A stretch of 64,000 nt of DNA, taken from NCBI GenBank assembly GCA_964486865.1, contig CAZAOZ010000005.1:1-64000 (forward strand), given 5' to 3'. Source of the stretch: Ga0077527 sp964486865. Lineage in GTDB: Bacteria; Pseudomonadota; Gammaproteobacteria; Burkholderiales; SG8-41. The translations under genes and the position numbers were made by a program. This document shows, in pieces, positions 44,291 to 53,922 of the stretch; the first letter of the stretch is position 1; each line of letters begins with the position of its first letter. Under the pieces are notes generated by a model. It made no database searches. It had not been told where the DNA came from and saw nothing but the letters and a program-made list of their open reading frames with translations.

Positions 44291-45817
44291 CTATAGCGCA
44301 GTTGACTCTGCTACCGCTTCCTCGCGCTTCTTGCGGAACGCGGGCACGATCATGAAGGCCAGCAGCAGCGCCGTCGCGATCAGGAACCCGGCGCTGATCG
44401 GCCGCGTGATGAACACGGTCGGGTCACCGCGCGAAATCAGCAGCGCGCGGCGCAGGTTTTCCTCCATCAGCGGCCCCAGCACGAACGCCAGAATCAGCGG
44501 CGCGGGCTCGCACTTGAGCTTCATGAAAATGTAGCCCAGCACGCCAAACAGGATGGTCATGTAAATGTCGAGGTCCAGGTTATTCACGCTGTACACGCCG
44601 ATTGCCATGAACACCATGATCGCCGGGAACAGGAAGCGGTACGGCAGCTTCAGCAGCTTGATCCACACGCCGACCATCGGCAGGTTCAGGATCACCAGCA
44701 TGGCATTGCCGATCCACATGCTTGCGATCAGGCCCCAGAACAGGTCCGGACGCTGGGTCATGACCTGCGGTCCCGGCGCAATGCCCTGGATGGTCAGCGC
44801 GCCCAGCAGCAGCGCCATGGTCGCGCCGTGGGGTATGCCCAGGGTCAGCGTAGTGATAAAGGCGCACTGCACGGCGGCATTGTTGGCCGACTCAGGCGCC
44901 GCGACACCGCGAATGTCGCCCTTGCCGAAGTTCTCCGGATTCTTGGCCCATTTCTTCTCAACGGCATAAGCCGAGAACGCGCTGATTGTCGGACCGCCGC
45001 CGGGCAGCGTGCCGAAAAACGCGCCGACCGCCGTGCCGCGCAGGATGGCGCCGGCGGACAGCTTGAGGTCCGCCATCGTCGGCATCAGACCGGTGATCTT
45101 CTGGTTCAGGATGTCCCGGTTCGCCGTATCCGCTTTATCCTGGAGGTTGCTCAGGATCTCGGCAAAACCGAACAGGCCCATCGCCACCACCACGAAACTC
45201 AGGCCGTCAGCCAGGCCCGAGGCGCCGAAGGTGAAACGCGACATGCCGGAATTGACGTCGGTGCCGACAATGCCGACCAGCAGGCCGAGCACGATCATGC
45301 AAATGGTTTTCAGCATGCCGCCGTGGGCCAGTACGGCCGCAGCGATCAGCGCCATGATCATCAGCGAGAAATACTCGGGAGCGCCGAATTTCAGCGCGAT
45401 TTCCGCGAGCGGCGGGCCAAGCAGCGCCACCAGAATGGTGCCCACGGTACCGGCGAAGAACGAACCGATCGCGGCGATCGCAAGAGCAGGCCCGGCCCGC
45501 CCCTTGCGTGCCATCTGGTAGCCGTCCATACAGGTCACTACCGAAGCCGATTCACCCGGCAGGTTCACCAGAATGGCTGTCGTCGAGCCGCCATACTGCG
45601 TGCCGTAATAAATGCCCGACAGCATGATGATGGCGCCGACCGCATCGAGGTTGAAAGTCAGCGGCAGCAGCATCGCCACTGCAGCCACCGGGCCGATTCC
45701 GGGCAGCACGCCGATCAGCGTGCCGACCACCACGCCGATGAAACAGTACATCAGATTGACCGGCGAAACCGCTGTGGAAAACCCCAGCGCCAGGTTGTCA
45801 ATAATTGTTGCTTCCAT
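44291..45817 (-). CDS. tctA: TctA, tripartite tricarboxylate transporter large permease
   Basis: 508 residues, about eleven to twelve helices, with the conserved GVLPGIGPVAAVAMLLP near the N-terminus and LPGGGPTISAFSAYAVEK in the middle. It forms the channel of the tripartite tricarboxylate transporter with TctB. ATG 45817 lies 1 bp from the tctB stop, indicating coupling. Likely imports a di- or tricarboxylate. Confidence 0.95.
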   Translation of the reverse strand: MEATIIDNLALGFSTAVSPVNLMYCFIGVVVGTLIGVLPGIGPVAAVAMLLPLTFNLDAVGAIIMLSGIYYGTQYGGSTTAILVNLPGESASVVTCMDGYQMARKGRAGPALAIAAIGSFFAGTVGTILVALLGPPLAEIALKFGAPEYFSLMIMALIAAAVLAHGGMLKTICMIVLGLLVGIVGTDVNSGMSRFTFGASGLADGLSFVVVAMGLFGFAEILSNLQDKADTANRDILNQKITGLMPTMADLKLSAGAILRGTAVGAFFGTLPGGGPTISAFSAYAVEKKWAKNPENFGKGDIRGVAAPESANNAAVQCAFITTLTLGIPHGATMALLLGALTIQGIAPGPQVMTQRPDLFWGLIASMWIGNAMLVILNLPMVGVWIKLLKLPYRFLFPAIMVFMAIGVYSVNNLDLDIYMTILFGVLGYIFMKLKCEPAPLILAFVLGPLMEENLRRALLISRGDPTVFITRPISAGFLIATALLLAFMIVPAFRKKREEAVAESTAL

Positions 45818-45818
45818 G

Positions 45819-46271
45819 TTATCTCCACCAGAACAACGGGAACGGCAGATCAATGCCGTAGATGAATACGCCAACAGCGCCTGCGATCAACAACACGGTC
45901 ATGATCAGCACTTCGACGACTTTGAAGGTCTGCCCGGCGGCCGCGGTAATCACCGACAGCAAAAACAGCGAAGGAATGAAACCGATGTTGTCTATCCCCC
46001 AGCCGAACACCACAAAACCCACGCTCAGCATGATCATCGGCTTCCACGCGAACGGCGTGATCTTCTTCTCACTTTCGCCGGGTCTGAGCGCCAGAAAAGT
46101 CACGATGGCGCCGAGCACCAGCATGATCCCGCCCAGCACAGACGGAAAATACCCCGGCCCCATGCGGCTCGCCGTGCCAAACGGATAATCCCTGGAAATA
46201 AATATGGCAAGCAGTCCGAACCCCACGAACATGAGCCCGGCCCAAAAATCTTCCTGATTCTTGATTTTCAA
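45819..46271 (-). CDS. tctB: TctB, small permease subunit
   Basis: 150 residues with four hydrophobic helices (DFWAGLMFVGFGLLAIFI and following). TTG at 46271 is chosen because GGAGG lies eight bases upstream and the TctB fold starts there. Adjacent to tctA on the same strand; first gene of the tct operon. Confidence 0.88.
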   Translation of the reverse strand: MKIKNQEDFWAGLMFVGFGLLAIFISRDYPFGTASRMGPGYFPSVLGGIMLVLGAIVTFLALRPGESEKKITPFAWKPMIMLSVGFVVFGWGIDNIGFIPSLFLLSVITAAAGQTFKVVEVLIMTVLLIAGAVGVFIYGIDLPFPLFWWR

Positions 46272-46722
46272 CTGAACACCCTCCAGATTTCGGAAACAGA
46301 TACCGGGATCAACCACACACTCCCGATCCGGTGTGCCGCACACCGCGCTTTGACTGCAGACCATCACGGCAGTACCTGCAATTACCCTGCTCTTTTTATG
46401 TCTATATTACGGAAGCGGACTTTACACGAAGCACCGGGTCAAACAAAGCTTTTTTAACTCTTGTATTGTGCGCCGCACAACGCCATTCACGCGCGATGCA
46501 ATCCGGATTGCGCCACTCAGAATTTCATTGCACGACCCGCAAGTCCGCGCGGCAGTGTATGGTGCAGCGCTTGCGCACGACTGACATGGTTCAGCGCATC
46601 CGTACCGCGGCACAAACCGGTTCCGACAACAACAAGACGGCCGCTGCCCACAGCCACCGGCCGATCAATTATCGAGACGTAACAAGCAGTTAGGCAGCAC
46701 CTGCGGCAAACAGCCGCAGCCT
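46272..46722. promoter_or_regulatory. Non-coding control region upstream of tctB
   Basis: 451 bp without a credible gene. It holds two palindromes: GGTGTGCCGCACACC (46330-46344) and TTGTGCGCCGCACAA (46466-46480), sharing a GTGC-GCAC core. They look like binding sites for a dimeric regulator such as an IclR or GntR protein, none of which is encoded in the window. Confidence 0.6.
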
Positions 46723-47703
46723 TCAGTCGATCAACTCCACGCGCCCGGTCTTGATCAGCATGCCAAGCTTGTCCGCCTCATTTTTCATGAATGTTCCGAA
46801 CTCTTCAGGCGTGCCGCCCACTTTGACCAGCCCCAACTGATCCAGCCGCGCCTGCACGTCCGGTCTCCGCATGACGCTGTTCATCTCGGCGTTGAGTTTG
46901 TTGATGATTACGCGCGGTGTTTTTGCCGGAACCTGCACGCCGAACCACACCGTCGCCTCCGCGTTCCTGATGCCCTCTTCGGCCAGTGTCGGCACCTGGG
47001 GCAGCACCGCCTGACGCGCGGGCGCCGCCAGCGTCAGCACCTTGACCCGCCCCGCCTTGATATGCCCTTCGGCGCTGACCACGGTGGTATGCATCACATC
47101 CACACGCCCGCTCATCACGTCCGTCAGCGCCGCCGCCGAGCCTTTGTAAGGCACATGCACGATATCGAGGCCGGTCGCCGCGCCGAACAGGGCCAGCCCG
47201 ATGTGCAGGCTGCTGCCGTTGCCCGACGAAGCCCAGGTCAGCTTGCCGGGATTGGCTTTGGCGTAAGCCACCAGCTCACGCCCGTTGCCGGCAGCAAATT
47301 TCGGGTTCGCCAGAATCAGCAGCGGGGTGTAACCGATCAGCATCACCGGCGCGAAATCATTCATCCGGTACGACGGCTTGCGTCGCATGATGACGTTATT
47401 GATGCTCGGCCCCGGATTGGCATGCAGCAGCGTGTAACCGTCAGGCGCTGCTTCCGCCGCGATCTGCGCACCGATCGAGCCGCCGGCGCCCGGACGATTG
47501 TCGATGACGAATTGCTGACCGAGGGTCTCCGACAGTTTCTGCGCCAGCAGCCGCGCTGTAATGTCATTGGATGCGCCCGGCGGAAACGGCACGAGCCAGC
47601 GCACGGGGCGCGCCGGATACGAAGCGCCCTGCGCGGCCGCATCGCCGGCCACGATTCCAGCGAGACCAAAGACTGCCACTGCAACCGGCCATATTTTTTT
47701 CAT
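46723..47703 (-). CDS. TctC/Bug-type periplasmic binding protein
   Basis: 326 residues, signal peptide (GLAGIVAGDAAAQ), Bug motifs YPARPVRWLVPFPPGAS and DNRPGAGGSIGAQIA. It is ~450 bp upstream of tctB, so a separate transcript or a leader-controlled one. It is a third member of the same family in the island. Confidence 0.92.
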   Translation of the reverse strand: MKKIWPVAVAVFGLAGIVAGDAAAQGASYPARPVRWLVPFPPGASNDITARLLAQKLSETLGQQFVIDNRPGAGGSIGAQIAAEAAPDGYTLLHANPGPSINNVIMRRKPSYRMNDFAPVMLIGYTPLLILANPKFAAGNGRELVAYAKANPGKLTWASSGNGSSLHIGLALFGAATGLDIVHVPYKGSAAALTDVMSGRVDVMHTTVVSAEGHIKAGRVKVLTLAAPARQAVLPQVPTLAEEGIRNAEATVWFGVQVPAKTPRVIINKLNAEMNSVMRRPDVQARLDQLGLVKVGGTPEEFGTFMKNEADKLGMLIKTGRVELID

Positions 47704-47767
47704 CGCCGCTTCTCCTCTTTGTCTTTGCTTTGCTTATTGACGTGATGACATTGCCGCCCACTGCGCT

Positions 47768-48745
47768 TCAAACATGCTTCAAGGCATCCGGATTGACCAT
47801 GTTCACCGGCTTGCCGGCAGCAAACGCCAGGATCTGGTCGAATATGCCGCCGAACAGCCATTCATAGCCGTCACGTTCGACATAACCGATATGCGGCGTA
47901 CATAACGCATTGTCGAGCTGCAGCAGCGGATGCGCCGCGTTCAGCACCGGCTCCTCCTCGAACACATCGACCGCCGCCTGTCCGGGACGCCCGGCGCGCA
48001 GCGCCTGTTCGAGCGCACCCGGCGCGATCAATCCTGCGCGGCTGGTGTTGACCATCAGCGCGGTCGGTTTCATCCGCGCCAGATCAGCCCCGGTGACAAT
48101 GCCGCGCGTGGCATCCACCAGCCGCATGTGCAGGGAAATCACGTCGCATTGTTCAAAAAAATCCTCCTTGCTGCGCGCCGCTGCATAGCCGTCCTCGCGC
48201 GCACGGGCAAGCGAGGATTCGCGCGCCCACACCAGCACTTTCATGCCGAATGCCTTGCCATAACCGGCGACCACCGCGCCGATCCGGCCGTACCCGTAGA
48301 TGCCCAGCGTTTTGCCGCGCAACCCGCGCCCCACCGTCGATTGCCAGCGTCCGGCTTTCAGCGCCGCGACCTCCTGCGGAATTTTGCGCATCGCCGCAAT
48401 GATCAGACCCCAGGTCAATTCCGCGGTCGCATACGACGGCTTGCCCGGATGCAGATTGGCGCACAGCAGGATGCCCTGCCGGGTGCAGGCATCGACGTCG
48501 ATATGCGGATAGACGCTGTGATGGCTGATGAGCCTGAGTTTCGGCAAGCGCTCGAGCAACGGCGCGCGCAAGGGAGTGCGCTCGCGGATGGGCACCAGCA
48601 CCTCGACATCGCGCAGACGCCCGACGAGCGTATCGACATCCCTGGTGTGATCGTTCCAGATCCGGACATCGTGCCCCTGCAGCTTGCTGAAACAATCCAG
48701 CGTGCGGGCCGCGTCCTGATAGTCATCGAGGATGGCGATTTTCAT
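47768..48745 (-). CDS. D-2-hydroxyacid dehydrogenase
   Basis: 325 residues. The NAD motif is GIYGYGRIGAVVAGYG; catalytic Arg in VNTSRAGLI, Glu in FEEEPV, and His in CTPHIGYV. The length and order match the family. It follows the lyase gene on the same strand and precedes a TctC gene, in a likely operon. Confidence 0.93.
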   Translation of the reverse strand: MKIAILDDYQDAARTLDCFSKLQGHDVRIWNDHTRDVDTLVGRLRDVEVLVPIRERTPLRAPLLERLPKLRLISHHSVYPHIDVDACTRQGILLCANLHPGKPSYATAELTWGLIIAAMRKIPQEVAALKAGRWQSTVGRGLRGKTLGIYGYGRIGAVVAGYGKAFGMKVLVWARESSLARAREDGYAAARSKEDFFEQCDVISLHMRLVDATRGIVTGADLARMKPTALMVNTSRAGLIAPGALEQALRAGRPGQAAVDVFEEEPVLNAAHPLLQLDNALCTPHIGYVERDGYEWLFGGIFDQILAFAAGKPVNMVNPDALKHV

Positions 48746-48797
48746 GCTGTTGGTTTACCCTGAAAAATTACGTAATTATTTGTTTTTATTTATCTTT

Positions 48798-50174
48798 TTA
48801 ACGATTCCCTGAATCCAGCCAGCCGCTGGCGCGTTGCTGCTGAACCACTGCATCCACAATCTCCGGCGCGCGCCCGGTGTAGGTCACCGGGTCCAGCGCC
48901 GCTTTCAATTCATCCGCCGACAGCGCCGCCTTGACCTGCGCGTTCTGCAGCAACGCGTGCTCAAACGATACGCCGTTCTCGATGCCGTGCATTGAAGCTT
49001 CATAGACCAGATCATGCGCGGTCTGCTTGCCCACCTTGTCCGACAACACGAACATCACGCGCTCCGACAGCAGGAATCCGCCGAGCCGGTCGAGATTGCG
49101 GCGCATCTGCGCGACATCGACATGCAGATCGGCGAGTACGTATTTCATCATCGCCAGCATGCCGCCGGCCATCAGGCAGGACTCCGGCAGCGCCTTCCAT
49201 TCGCCGCGCCACGCCGAGCCGTCGCGCTCGTGCTCGACCAGCATCGATTCCAGCATGAAGGCCACGTTGTAGCGCAGCGCGCGGCTGACGCCGACCACCG
49301 CTTCGCAGGTTGACGGATTGCGCTTGTGCGGCATGGTCGATGAGCCGACCTTGCCCGCGCTGAACGGTTCGTAGAGTTCGCCGATCTCGGTGTGTTCGAG
49401 ATTGATGATCTCGTTGGCAATCTTGGCCAGCGTCGCGCCGATCAGCCCCAGCACGTTGACGTATTCGGCAAAACGGTCGCGCGCCGGCTGCCAGCTGATG
49501 TCGGCAACTCCCAGCCCCAGCCGCTGCATCACGCGCTTTTCCAGTTCTTTGGCCTGCGGCCCGAACGAAGCCTGGGTGCCCACCGCGCCGACCATGCCGC
49601 CGACGAACATGCGCGGCTCGAGCTGGCGCAGCCGCTCGTAATTCCGTCCCATTTCCGACAGCCAGATCGCCGCCTTGTGGCCGAAGGTGATCGGCAGCGC
49701 CTGCACGCCGTGCGAGCGCCCGGCCATCGGCGTGTCGCGATGCTGCTCGCACAATCTGACCAGTGCGTTGCCGATGGCTTTCAGGTCGCGCAGATAGATG
49801 ACGTGTGCGTCCCTGATCTGCAGCATGGTGGCGGTGTCGAGTACATCCTGCGTGGTCGGCCCGAAATGGATGTACTCGCCGTGCTCCGGTTTGCACAGCT
49901 TCTGCACCGCCTTCACCGCGGGCACCAGCGGATGTTTGATGCGGCGGATCTCCGCGGCGACGACATGGATGTCGATTTTGGAAATCTTGGCGTTGGCGGC
50001 GATCTCATCAGCCGCCGCCCCGGGAATAATGCCCAGCGCCGCCTGCTCCAGCGCCAGCGCCGCCTCGAAATCAAACCATTTCTGCACGCGGTTGTGGTCG
50101 TTGAAAATGCCGCGCAGCTCCTCGGTACTCCACAGGTGCTGGATCAATACATCATCAAATACGCCGGACGCCAT
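48798..50174 (-). CDS. Fumarase/aspartase-superfamily lyase (adenylosuccinate lyase-like)
   Basis: 458 residues. The superfamily signature is KVGSSTMPHKRNPS, and the catalytic Ser loop follows. It resembles adenylosuccinate lyase and 3-carboxymuconate cycloisomerase. Purine genes are absent nearby and the setting is catabolic, so a beta-elimination on a dicarboxylate of this pathway is more likely than PurB. Confidence 0.85.
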   Translation of the reverse strand: MASGVFDDVLIQHLWSTEELRGIFNDHNRVQKWFDFEAALALEQAALGIIPGAAADEIAANAKISKIDIHVVAAEIRRIKHPLVPAVKAVQKLCKPEHGEYIHFGPTTQDVLDTATMLQIRDAHVIYLRDLKAIGNALVRLCEQHRDTPMAGRSHGVQALPITFGHKAAIWLSEMGRNYERLRQLEPRMFVGGMVGAVGTQASFGPQAKELEKRVMQRLGLGVADISWQPARDRFAEYVNVLGLIGATLAKIANEIINLEHTEIGELYEPFSAGKVGSSTMPHKRNPSTCEAVVGVSRALRYNVAFMLESMLVEHERDGSAWRGEWKALPESCLMAGGMLAMMKYVLADLHVDVAQMRRNLDRLGGFLLSERVMFVLSDKVGKQTAHDLVYEASMHGIENGVSFEHALLQNAQVKAALSADELKAALDPVTYTGRAPEIVDAVVQQQRASGWLDSGNR

Positions 50175-50200
50175 GTCGTTTCCCTATTGATTCAACCGGC

Positions 50201-51433
50201 TCAGGTACGTTCGAGGATGTGCAAACCGCGCACCCGGTCGAGCAGGTATATCAGGCCGCGGTCATCCACGGTGACATCATTGCTCTGCACGCGCTCCGAA
50301 CCCTGCGGCACGTCGGGCACAAAGTAGGCGACCTCCTTCGGCGCATGCGGGCGGGCGATGTCGATGATGCGCAGGCCGTGGGCGAACCACGCCACCGGGA
50401 TTTCGGTGCCCGTGACTTTCTCGCAAGGCTGGTGACAGCCGGACGCGTACGGCTGCTGCTCCGGCGGAATGTCTTCCAGCTGAAAACTGGAAATCACCGC
50501 GGGATGTTTTTCGTCGGTGATGTCGACCACCCACAGAAACGCCGATGGATGCGGCGGGCAGTCCGGCAGGCGCACCACGTCCTCGTCGGACACCACCAGG
50601 AAATCGCGATTGTCGATCTTGAACGGAATGCGCAGCGCGGTATGCGTGGGCCACGGAAACGGCGGGCTCCAGTCGAGACCGGAGACAAACTTTGGCTTGC
50701 TCATGTCGTCGATATCGAGAATGACAAAACCGCCGTGCCAGTAGCTGGTGTAGAGCCGATTGCCGTAGCGCAGCGGGTGATGGCATTTGTGCGCGGCGCC
50801 GCGCCAGGTCGGCTGCTCGCCGCCAGCGATATGCTGTCCCGGCATCCACCAGCGCCCGACTTCCTGTGGCCGCGCCGGATCCTTGAGATCGAGAATCATC
50901 ACAATGTTGCCGAGATAACCGTCCATCGTCGGCGAAATATAGGCATAGCGACCGTCGAAATCGAAACGGTGCACGCCGCGCGCGTATTCGACGCCGGGCC
51001 TGTCGTCGGTCTGCCACAGCGTGATCAGCTTCGGCTTCGCCGGGTTCGACACGTCGTAGATACCCAGTCCGCCGTGAAAATCATCCGGCGGTACCTCGCC
51101 TTTGGCGTTCTTCGCCGACAGCACTTCGCGGTTGGTCAGCATGAGGTCGCCGGACACGCGCACCTTGTGCGAATGCGTGCCCCTGGGCATGTTGATTTCA
51201 GACAACAGCCTGGGATGCTTCGGGTCGGCGACGTCGAAAATCAGCGTGCCGTGCGGATTGCGCATGTTGCCGACGTAGGCGATGTTGCGTTCGACGACCA
51301 CCTGCCCGCCGCCGGCGCAATCGGTATATGACAGCGGATGAATACCGGCTCCGTCGTGATGCGCGTGCCCGTCGCCGCCGCCGGCGCGGATATCCACGTA
51401 AGCAACTTCGCGTATGCCTTTGGCTTTGCTCAT
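50201..51433 (-). CDS. LVIVD-repeat beta-propeller protein
   Basis: 410 residues with repeating strands that match the LVIVD type: GTLIFDVADPKHPRLL, GLGIYDVSNPAKPKLI, FVILDIDDMSKPKFV, GLRIIDIARPHAPKEV. No signal peptide, so probably cytoplasmic. Some homologues lie in catabolic clusters with unknown role. ATG 51433 has AGAGG upstream. Confidence 0.85.
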   Translation of the reverse strand: MSKAKGIREVAYVDIRAGGGDGHAHHDGAGIHPLSYTDCAGGGQVVVERNIAYVGNMRNPHGTLIFDVADPKHPRLLSEINMPRGTHSHKVRVSGDLMLTNREVLSAKNAKGEVPPDDFHGGLGIYDVSNPAKPKLITLWQTDDRPGVEYARGVHRFDFDGRYAYISPTMDGYLGNIVMILDLKDPARPQEVGRWWMPGQHIAGGEQPTWRGAAHKCHHPLRYGNRLYTSYWHGGFVILDIDDMSKPKFVSGLDWSPPFPWPTHTALRIPFKIDNRDFLVVSDEDVVRLPDCPPHPSAFLWVVDITDEKHPAVISSFQLEDIPPEQQPYASGCHQPCEKVTGTEIPVAWFAHGLRIIDIARPHAPKEVAYFVPDVPQGSERVQSNDVTVDDRGLIYLLDRVRGLHILERT

Positions 51434-51474
51434 GATGCAGTTCCTCTGCTGGCCGGCCAATGAACGGCCGGCGG

Positions 51475-52437
51475 TTACTGAATCTCGATATTCGCGGCCT
51501 TGATGACCTTGGCCCACTTGTCGCGCTCGCTGCGGATGAAGCGCGCGAAGTCCTGCGGGCTGTCGCCCACCGGCACCGTGCTCAGGCTCAGCAGGCGCTC
51601 CCTGACTTCGGGGATGCCCAGCGTCCTGACGATTTCCTGGTTGAGCCTGCCGACCACCGCCTTGCCGGTCTGCGCCGGCGCCAGCCAGCCGAACCAGCCG
51701 ACCACCTCAAAACCGGGAAAACCCGATTCAGCCACAGTCGGTAACTCGGGCGCCACCGGCGAGCGCTGCGCACTGGTGATGGCCAGCGCGCGCACCTTGC
51801 CGGCCTTGATCTGCGGCGTTGCCGCCAGCGCAATGCTGAACAAGGCCTGCACCTGGCCGGCGATGGTTTCCGTCAGCGCCGGTCCGCCGCCCTTGTACGG
51901 CACATGGACAAACGCTGTTTTTGAAGACAAGCGGAACAGCTCCAGCGCGAGATGTCCCGATGTGCCGTTGCCGGCTGACGCAAACACAAAACCGCCCTGC
52001 TTCGCTTGGGCCACCGCGACCAGATCCTGCACCGATTTCGCCGGCACCGAAGGATGCACCACCAGAATGTTCGGCACCGTTATGCCCAGCGTGATGGGCG
52101 CAAAATCCCTGACCGGATCGTACGGCACATTGCGATACAGGCTGGGATTGATCGCCACCCCGGCGGCAACCAGCACGAAGGTGTAGCCGTCCGGCACGGC
52201 GCGCGCCGCCGTTTCGTAGGCAATGATGCCGTTGGCGCCGGGCCGGTTATCGATGACCACGGTCTGCCCCAATGCCGCGGACAGACGCGGCCCGACCAGC
52301 CGCGCCAGCGTATCCGCCGGCCCGCCGGGCGGCACGGCAACGATCATGCGCACCGGTTTGACCGGCCAGCCCTGCGCCTGCGCAAATCCGGCCAGCAACA
52401 GCAGGCCAGCGATCGCGAAATGGATGAATCCGCACAT
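51475..52437 (-). CDS. TctC/Bug-type periplasmic binding protein
   Basis: 320 residues. Signal peptide FAIAGLLLLAGFAQA and the Bug motif WPVKPVRMIVAVPPGG. GAGGAG precedes the ATG at 52437. It lies 41 bp upstream of the LVIVD gene on the same strand, so it heads a minus-strand group running to the lyase and dehydrogenase. Confidence 0.92.
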   Translation of the reverse strand: MCGFIHFAIAGLLLLAGFAQAQGWPVKPVRMIVAVPPGGPADTLARLVGPRLSAALGQTVVIDNRPGANGIIAYETAARAVPDGYTFVLVAAGVAINPSLYRNVPYDPVRDFAPITLGITVPNILVVHPSVPAKSVQDLVAVAQAKQGGFVFASAGNGTSGHLALELFRLSSKTAFVHVPYKGGGPALTETIAGQVQALFSIALAATPQIKAGKVRALAITSAQRSPVAPELPTVAESGFPGFEVVGWFGWLAPAQTGKAVVGRLNQEIVRTLGIPEVRERLLSLSTVPVGDSPQDFARFIRSERDKWAKVIKAANIEIQ

Positions 52438-52547
52438 GCTTGTTCTCCTCATCGAAAGATTATCGCACCGCGTGACGATCATCCGCCACGCAGTCCGAAT
52501 GCTGGTCGGAGTGTAAAATTCGCGCATCCCCTGTCCCGGAGCACATC

Positions 52548-53378
52548 ATGGCCGCATCCCGCCCGAAAATCATCAGTCTTCGTGAACTCGCGCAACGCAT
52601 CCCCGACGGCGCCACGCTGGGCCTGGGCGGCGTGTTTCTGCATCGCGGGCCGTTCGCACTGGTGCGCGAACTGGTGCGCCAGCAACGACGGGGTCTTGAG
52701 ATCATCAAGCCCTCGCCCGGCTACGATCTCGACCTGCTGTGCCGCGCCGGCGCCGTCGCCAAAGTGCGCGCCGGCATCGTCGCCATGGAAGGCAACTTCG
52801 GCCTGGCGCGCTGGTATCGCAAGGCCATCGAGCGCAAGGAAGCGCATCTCGAAGAACACGCCTGAATGACGCTGGTCGCCGGGCTGCGTGCAGCCTCCTA
52901 CGGCATCCCCTTCCAGCCGGTCGCCGGCGTGCATGGCAGCGAACTCGCGCGCATCAATCACTGGCAGACCCTGCGTGACCCCTACGGCTCCGGCAAAGAT
53001 GTGTATGTCATTCCCGCCGTCCATCCGGACATCGCGGTCATCCATGCCGCTGAAATCGATACCGAAGGCAACGCGCGCGTCTATGGATCGCCGTTCTGGG
53101 ATCATCCGCTGACCCGCGCAGCGAAGCGCGTATTGATCACCGCCGAAAAACTGGTACCCACCGACCGGTTGCGCGAGCAGCCGGAACTGACGCTGGTGCC
53201 GGGCTTCATGGTCGAAGCCGCAGCCGTGGTACCCGGCGGGGCATGGCCCGGCTCGATGCATCCGTACTACGCCATCGACTATCCGGCGGTGGAACGCTAC
53301 ATGCAGGATGCCCCCGGCGTCCTGGAAAAACATCTGGCGCAAGCGCCGGAAACCGGCGGCGGCGCAACATGCCCCTGA
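52548..53378 (+). pseudogene. CoA-transferase subunit A interrupted by an in-frame TGA
   Basis: Two pieces of one reading frame, 52548-52865 (105 residues) and 52866-53378 (170 residues), together match a class I CoA-transferase alpha subunit. The TGA at 52863-52865 is followed at once by ATG in the same frame, so a reading of ...EEHA*MTLVAGL.... results; family members, as I recall, have Cys there. It could be a nonsense mutation, a sequencing error, reinitiation making two peptides, or (unlikely) selenocysteine. The beta subunit is at 54795-55523. Confidence 0.78.
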
Positions 53379-53914
53379 TCCGCAGCTTCCCGCCGATCGC
53401 CGATGCGTCGGCGCGCGTGCTGATTCTCGGCAGCATGCCGGGTGAAGAATCCTTACGGGCAAAACAATATTATGCGCATCCGCGCAACGCATTCTGGAAA
53501 CTGATGGGCGAACTCTTCGGCGCCGGCACCGAATTGCCGTACGACCGGCGCACACAACAACTGAAAAAAGCCGGCGTCGCGCTGTGGGACGTGCTCGCCT
53601 GCTGCGCGCGCAAAGGCAGCCTCGACTCGGCCATCGACGACGCATCGATCACCACCAACAATTTTCCGCGCTTCTTTTCCGCCCATCCCCGGATCACGCA
53701 TGTGTTTTTCAACGGCGCAATGGCCGAGCGTTGCTTTCGCGTGCAAGTACAGCCGCGACTGGACATGCCGGCGTTGCAGCTCGCGCGTCTGCCATCGACC
53801 AGTCCGGCGCATGCGGCGCGCAGCTACGCGCAGAAGCGTGCCGCCTGGGCCGTCGTAACGCGGTATGCGCGCCGCACGCATCATAAAATACAAAATAAAA
53901 ACAATGGTTTATAA
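53369..53914 (+). CDS. DNA-deoxyinosine/uracil glycosylase family protein
   Basis: 181 residues of the uracil-DNA glycosylase superfamily: VLILGSMPGEESLR at the N-terminus and HVFFNGAMAERCF plus LPSTSPAHAARSY near the C-terminus. It removes deaminated bases (hypoxanthine or uracil). It overlaps the preceding CoA-transferase piece by 10 bp and precedes EamA. Confidence 0.82.
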   Translation: MPLIRSFPPIADASARVLILGSMPGEESLRAKQYYAHPRNAFWKLMGELFGAGTELPYDRRTQQLKKAGVALWDVLACCARKGSLDSAIDDASITTNNFPRFFSAHPRITHVFFNGAMAERCFRVQVQPRLDMPALQLARLPSTSPAHAARSYAQKRAAWAVVTRYARRTHHKIQNKNNGL

Positions 53915-53922
53915 ATAAATCC

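Noticed and set aside
46331..46693. A 120-residue open frame upstream of tctB
   Set aside because: No ribosome-binding site, no recognisable domain and Arg/Thr-rich composition; the region is better read as regulatory.
48798..50174. Assignment as purB
   Set aside because: The superfamily signature is shared by several lyases and the neighbours are catabolic, so a purine role is not supported.
52863..52896. Selenocysteine insertion signal
   Set aside because: The hairpin is small with a tiny loop, no selenoprotein genes are visible and CoA-transferases are not known selenoproteins, so a nonsense change is preferred.
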